DNA of 64,000 bases from Janthinobacterium sp. 61 (GTDB lineage Bacteria; Pseudomonadota; Gammaproteobacteria; Burkholderiales; Burkholderiaceae_D), in contig NZ_PJMQ01000001.1 in assembly GCF_002846335.1 (NCBI RefSeq), positions 372,001 to 436,000 of the forward strand, in the 5' to 3' direction. The notes below the pieces were generated by a model. It did not search any database. It was not told the DNA's origin and saw nothing but the letters and a program-made list of their open reading frames with translations. The position numbers and the translations under genes are program-made. Below are positions 60,917 to 64,000 of this stretch, piece by piece; within the stretch, counting starts at the first letter, position 1, and each line of letters begins with the position of its first letter.

Positions 60917-62323
60917 ATGACCACAACCGCTACTCCCGTTCGTACCCGTTTCGCTCCCAGCCCGACCGGCTATCTGCACCTGGGCGGCGCCCGCACCGCC
61001 TTGTACAGCTGGGCGTATGCCCGTCACTTCGGCGGCACTTTCGTGCTGCGCATCGAAGACACGGACGTGGAGCGCTCCACGCCGGAAGCCGTGCAAGCCA
61101 TCATCGAAGGCATGAAGTGGCTGGGCCTGGACCACGACGAAGGCCCGTTCTACCAGATGCAGCGCATGGACCGCTACCGCGAAGTGGTGGCGCAGATGCT
61201 GGCCGAAGGCACTGCATATCACTGCTATTCGTCGCCGGAAGAAGTCGAAGCGATGCGCGAGCGCATGCGCGCCGCTGGCGAAAAGCCACGCTACGACGGC
61301 ACCTGGCGCCCGGAGCCGGGCAAGACCCTGCCGGCCGTCCCCTTTGATCGCAAGCCCGTCGTGCGCTTCAAGAACCCGCTCGATGGCGACGTGACGTGGG
61401 ACGACGTGGTCAAGGGCACGATCACGATTTCCAACCGCGAGCTGGACGACCTGGTGATCGCGCGCCCGGACGGCACGCCGACATATAATTTCTGCGTGGC
61501 AGTCGATGACTGGGACATGCAGATCACCCACGTGATCCGCGGCGACGACCATGTCAACAACACCCCGCGCCAGATCAATATCCTGCGCGCCATCGGTGCA
61601 CCGCTGCCCCTGTATGGTCACCTGCCGATGATTTTGGGTGCGGACGGCGAAAAGCTGTCGAAGCGCCACGGCGCCGTCAGCGTGATGGATTACCCGGCGC
61701 AAGGCTTCCTGCCGGAAGCGATGCTGAACTACCTGGCGCGCCTGGGCTGGAGCCATGGCGATGATGAGGTGTTCTCGACCGAGCAGTTCTGCGAGTGGTT
61801 CAACCTGAATCACCTGTCGAAATCGGCGGCCCAGTTCAACAATGAAAAACTGGCCTGGCTGAACAACCACTATATCAAGCAGGCCGACAACACCCGTCTG
61901 GCCGACCTGGCCCGCCCGCAAATGCTGGCCGCCGGCGCCGTCTTCGAAGGCGCGCCTGATCTGGCGCAAGTGCTGGGCATGATGAAAGAGCGCGCCAATA
62001 CGGTCAATGAACTGGCTGCCGCCTCGATGCTGTTCTTCCGCGAGCCGCAGCCGGAAGCGGAACTGGTGGCGCAGCACATCACGGATGCCATCAAGCCCGT
62101 GCTGGTGCAGTTTGCCGAGCGCATCGCCGCGGTGGAGTGGAGCAAGGAAGCCGTGGCCGCCATGATCAAGGAAGTGCTGGCTGCCAACACCATCAAGATG
62201 CCGCTGCTGGCCATGCCCTTGCGCCTGATCTTGACGGGCCAGCTGCAGACGCCGGCCATCGACCAGGTGGTGGTGATGTTCGGTCGCGAGACCGTGCTGG
62301 CGCGCCTGGCAAAGTGGCTGTAA
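60917..62323 (+). CDS. gltX: Glutamyl-tRNA synthetase
   Basis: 468 aa. Class I synthetase: HIGH equivalent in [21 protein letters not shown] (about residue 15), the KMSKS equivalent in [16 protein letters not shown] (about 245), and the C-terminal anticodon-binding domain. It charges tRNA-Glu, which is encoded immediately downstream in this window. Cytoplasmic. The following spacer holds a hairpin and a tRNA-type promoter. Confidence 0.98.
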   Translation: MTTTATPVRTRFAPSPTGYLHLGGARTALYSWAYARHFGGTFVLRIEDTDVERSTPEAVQAIIEGMKWLGLDHDEGPFYQMQRMDRYREVVAQMLAEGTAYHCYSSPEEVEAMRERMRAAGEKPRYDGTWRPEPGKTLPAVPFDRKPVVRFKNPLDGDVTWDDVVKGTITISNRELDDLVIARPDGTPTYNFCVAVDDWDMQITHVIRGDDHVNNTPRQINILRAIGAPLPLYGHLPMILGADGEKLSKRHGAVSVMDYPAQGFLPEAMLNYLARLGWSHGDDEVFSTEQFCEWFNLNHLSKSAAQFNNEKLAWLNNHYIKQADNTRLADLARPQMLAAGAVFEGAPDLAQVLGMMKERANTVNELAAASMLFFREPQPEAELVAQHITDAIKPVLVQFAERIAAVEWSKEAVAAMIKEVLAANTIKMPLLAMPLRLILTGQLQTPAIDQVVVMFGRETVLARLAKWL

Positions 62324-62367
62324 GCATCGCGACGAAAGAACCGCAAAAACAGGGCGCGGAAACCTCT

Positions 62368-62389
62368 CCTATGAAAAGTTGCTCATAGG
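62368..62389 (+). terminator. Hairpin downstream of gltX
   Basis: CCTATGA (62368-62374) pairs with TCATAGG (62383-62389). No T-run follows, so it may be a weak terminator or a processing site. Confidence 0.4.
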
Positions 62390-62402
62390 CGTAAAAGGGT
62401 AT

Positions 62403-62430
62403 TTGCAGAGTGAAACTTCTTTGCTATACT
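62403..62430 (+). promoter_or_regulatory. Sigma-70 promoter of the tRNA array
   Basis: TTGCAG (62403-62408), 16 bases, TATACT (62425-62430) with an extended TGC before the -10. It is 17 bases upstream of the first tRNA. Confidence 0.75.
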
Positions 62431-62447
62431 CTTGTTTCTGCACCAAC

Positions 62448-62523
<76 letters not shown>

Positions 62524-62590
62524 GCAGCAAAATCGCAGTCAGGTTTTGTTAGTCGTTGAAGTGGTGCAGATGTTGTTTGGAAGTTCCGCG

Positions 62591-62666
62591 GTCCCCATCG
62601 TCTAGAGGCCTAGGACATCACCCTTTCACGGTGAGTACAGGGGTTCGAATCCCCTTGGGGACGCCA
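62591..62666 (+). tRNA. tRNA-Glu (TTC)
   Basis: 76 nt with encoded CCA. GTCCCCA/TGGGGAC acceptor, anticodon loop CTTTCAC with TTC at 62625-62627, T-arm GGGGTTCGAATCCCC. Cloverleaf complete. Confidence 0.97.
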
Positions 62667-62762
62667 AGTAGTTGTGGTATAGTAGTGGCAGTTGTTTGTA
62701 CTGATTGTTGTAAGTTCAGGCCGGTAAAAAACGGGTTCTGGATGGAAAGCAAGTAGTGGAAC

Positions 62763-62785
62763 AAAGTCGCCAAGTGCGGCTTTTA
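62763..62785 (+). terminator. Terminator-like hairpin in the tRNA spacer
   Basis: AAAGTCGC and GCGGCTTT pair around CAAGT with a T-rich tail. The same hairpin form ends every repeat unit further down the array. Confidence 0.55.
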
Positions 62786-62800
62786 TTATTTCTGCGCCCG

Positions 62801-62876
<76 letters not shown>

Positions 62877-62912
62877 ACAGCGCAGAAGTAAGGTAGCAAA
62901 CGTCGTTCCGTG

Positions 62913-62988
62913 GTCCCCATCGTCTAGAGGCCTAGGACATCACCCTTTCACGGTGAGTACAGGGGTTCGAATCCCCTTGGGGACGCCA
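62913..62988 (+). tRNA. tRNA-Glu (TTC), second copy
   Basis: 76 nt, identical to the first tRNA-Glu, including encoded CCA. Confidence 0.97.
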
Positions 62989-63038
62989 GTTCAGTCTGGT
63001 GTTTTGGTAGTGAAGAAGTAATAGTGTTTCTGCGCCCG

Positions 63039-63114
<76 letters not shown>

Positions 63115-63143
63115 ACAGCGCAGAAACAGCTAGTGAATAAATC

Positions 63144-63168
63144 AAAGTCGCCTCGAGCGGCTTTTTTT
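63144..63168 (+). terminator. Repeat-unit terminator 1
   Basis: AAAGTCGC and GCGGCTTT (8 bp with one G-U) around CTCGA, then a T7 tail. Confidence 0.7.
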
Positions 63169-63193
63169 ATTTGCGTCAGCGATTCCTTCGCTT

Positions 63194-63271
63194 GGGGGAA
63201 TATGGCTAAGCTGTTAGCGCGCTTGCATGGCATGCAAGAGGTCAGCGGTTCGATCCCGCTTACCTCCACCA
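63194..63271 (+). pseudogene. Degenerate tRNA-Ala 1
   Basis: The 3' half (anticodon arm CTTGCATGGCATGCAAG, T-arm and acceptor 3' strand with CCA) is identical to the intact gene. The 5' part is replaced by GGGGGAATATGGCTAAGCTGTTAGCGCG: the acceptor loses pairing at position 6 and the D-loop lacks the invariant GG. This is the least decayed copy. Confidence 0.8.
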
Positions 63272-63295
63272 ACAGCGCAGAAGTCATCGATAATC

Positions 63296-63320
63296 AAAGT
63301 CGCCTTGAGCGGCTTTTTTT
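63296..63320 (+). terminator. Repeat-unit terminator 2
   Basis: AAAGTCGC and GCGGCTTT around CTTGA, then a T-run. Confidence 0.7.
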
Positions 63321-63350
63321 ATTTGCGCGACACTTTCCGCCACACCCCTC

Positions 63351-63428
63351 CGGGGAATATGGCTAAGCTGTTAGCGCGCTTGCATGGCCTGCAAGAGGTC
63401 AGTGCTTAGCTCCCGCTTACCTCCACCA
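63351..63428 (+). pseudogene. Degenerate tRNA-Ala 2
   Basis: Same altered 5' part. The anticodon loop is ATGGCCT and the T-arm GGTTCGATCC has become GCTTAGCTCC, which destroys the T-loop. Confidence 0.85.
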
Positions 63429-63457
63429 ACAGCGCAGAAACAGCTAGTGAATAAATC

Positions 63458-63482
63458 AAAGTCGCCTCGAGCGGCTTTTTTT
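63458..63482 (+). terminator. Repeat-unit terminator 3
   Basis: AAAGTCGC and GCGGCTTT around CTCGA, then a T-run. Confidence 0.7.
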
Positions 63483-63507
63483 ATTTGCGCCAGTGATTTC
63501 TTCGCTC

Positions 63508-63585
63508 GGGGGAATATGGCTAAGCTGTTAGCGCGCTTGCATGGCCTGCAAGAGGTCAGTGCTTAGCTCCCGCTTACTTCCACCA
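63508..63585 (+). pseudogene. Degenerate tRNA-Ala 3
   Basis: Same T-arm damage as copy 2, the ATGGCCT loop, and an acceptor 3' strand changed to TACTTCC. Confidence 0.85.
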
Positions 63586-63614
63586 ACAGCGCAGAAACAG
63601 CTAGTGAATAAATC

Positions 63615-63639
63615 AAAGTCGCCTCGAGCGGCTTTTTTT
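63615..63639 (+). terminator. Repeat-unit terminator 4
   Basis: AAAGTCGC and GCGGCTTT around CTCGA, then a T-run. Confidence 0.7.
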
Positions 63640-63669
63640 ATTTGCGCGACACTTTCCGCCACACCCCTC

Positions 63670-63747
63670 CGGGGAATGTGGCTAAGCTGTTAGCGCGCTT
63701 GCATGGCATGCAAGAGGTCAGCGCTTAGCTCCCGCATACCTCCACCA
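63670..63747 (+). pseudogene. Degenerate tRNA-Ala 4
   Basis: Starts CGGGGAATGTGGCTAAG; keeps the ATGGCAT anticodon loop of the intact gene but has the damaged T-arm GCTTAGCTCC and CGCATACCTCC in the acceptor region. Confidence 0.85.
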
Positions 63748-63771
63748 ACAGTGCAGAAGTCATCGATAATC

Positions 63772-63795
63772 AAAGTCGCCTTGAGCGGCTTTTTT
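63772..63795 (+). terminator. Repeat-unit terminator 5
   Basis: AAAGTCGC and GCGGCTTT around CTTGA with a T6 tail. It closes the array. The remaining 205 bases of the window hold no gene I can support; CTGCCG and CGGCAG about 63930-63958 could form one more loose hairpin before a T5 run. Confidence 0.65.
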
Positions 63796-64000
63796 CACCT
63801 TTACTTTCTGCTTTCCTTGTTGCTCGCGCGCGGCATATCCGCATCATTTGCGTTTCGGAATGCCATTTTTACCATTCATCGCTTTGGGGTGGAGATTGTA
63901 GTGTCGGGTGTTTAAGATTTCTGGCGTTGAAGCTGCCGATAGTCAGGTTTGCGTATGCGGCAGTTTTTGCGCCTGTCAGTATTCATGGAATTACTTAACT

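Larger units (their letters stand above)
63115..63747 (+). repeat. Tandem array of four tRNA-Ala-like units (~157 bp each)
   Basis: Units end at 63271, 63428, 63585 and 63747; the first three are 157 bp and the last is 162. Each holds a spacer, a terminator-like hairpin and a degenerate tRNA-Ala. Two spacer types occur: type A (CAGAAACAGCTAGTG) in units 1, 3 and 4 and type B (CAGAAGTCATCGATAATC) in unit 2 and after unit 4. The far half of the spacer also swaps (CAGCGATTCCTTCG-like or CACTTTCCGCCACAC). Confidence 0.9.

Noticed and set aside
63115..63747. Possible CRISPR array
   Set aside because: Units are 157 bp, repeats are tRNA-like and not separated by unique spacers, and no cas gene is near.

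Overview
The window looks like a chromosomal segment of an Oxalobacteraceae betaproteobacterium, most likely Janthinobacterium or a close relative. The base composition is high-GC. It carries flhDC as flagellar master genes followed by a betaproteobacterial mot/che order, a panC-scpA-DUF3460 cluster, kynU-kynA, and proteins that read as Burkholderiales orthologues. Genus is an inference; no 16S gene is present. No phage, insertion sequence, CRISPR array or plasmid gene was seen.

Layout. 1-5985: the end of an AraC regulator, a phytase-like esterase lipoprotein, an S9 peptidase and a small secreted protein. 6160-9383: an HD-GYP c-di-GMP phosphodiesterase flanked by AT-rich palindromes, then an Aer-like PAS chemoreceptor. 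9355-17466: a DUF2071 protein, a 3-hydroxybutyrate dehydrogenase, an AraC/OruR-type regulator and, divergent from it, a four-gene operon (AGPS-like FAD oxidase, GlpD-like dehydrogenase, a 105-aa protein with an apparent ATC start, FGGY kinase). 17463-23008: a hexamer repeat, a REC-PAS-GGDEF diguanylate cyclase, an aminotransferase, an EamA exporter and a divergent MocR regulator. 23040-30429: htpG behind a sigma-32-type promoter, a small membrane protein, an alpha/beta hydrolase, and three poorly known proteins (secreted, leucine-rich-repeat-like, MORN-like). 30526-33239: a serine hydrolase plus kynA and kynU.

33240-46870 is the motility locus: two tandem sigma-28-like promoters, flhD, flhC, a membrane-anchored methyltransferase, motA, motB, a CheZ-like gene, cheY, cheA, cheW, an MCP, cheR, cheD, cheB and a second cheY, closed by a strong bidirectional terminator. 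It encodes the flagellar master regulator, the stator and a complete adaptation and phosphorelay system. The c-di-GMP enzymes and the Aer-like receptor upstream probably feed the same behaviour.

46888-62323 is mostly housekeeping: an SDR, a lipoprotein, panC, scpA, a DUF3460 protein, a GNAT, metG, apbC/mrp, a DUF4399 protein, a PafA-like phosphatase, a PLD-family lipoprotein, lysA with divergent lysR, and gltX. 62403-63795 is a tRNA array: Ala(GGC)-Glu(TTC)-Ala-Glu-Ala, then four degenerate tRNA-Ala copies in ~157-bp tandem units, each with a terminator-like hairpin.

The most unusual items are the decaying tRNA-Ala array, the AGPS-like/GlpD/105-aa/FGGY operon, the duplicated sigma-28-like promoter upstream of flhDC, the repeated GYGFF motifs in CheA, and the shared IELF tail of the CheZ-like protein and CheD.
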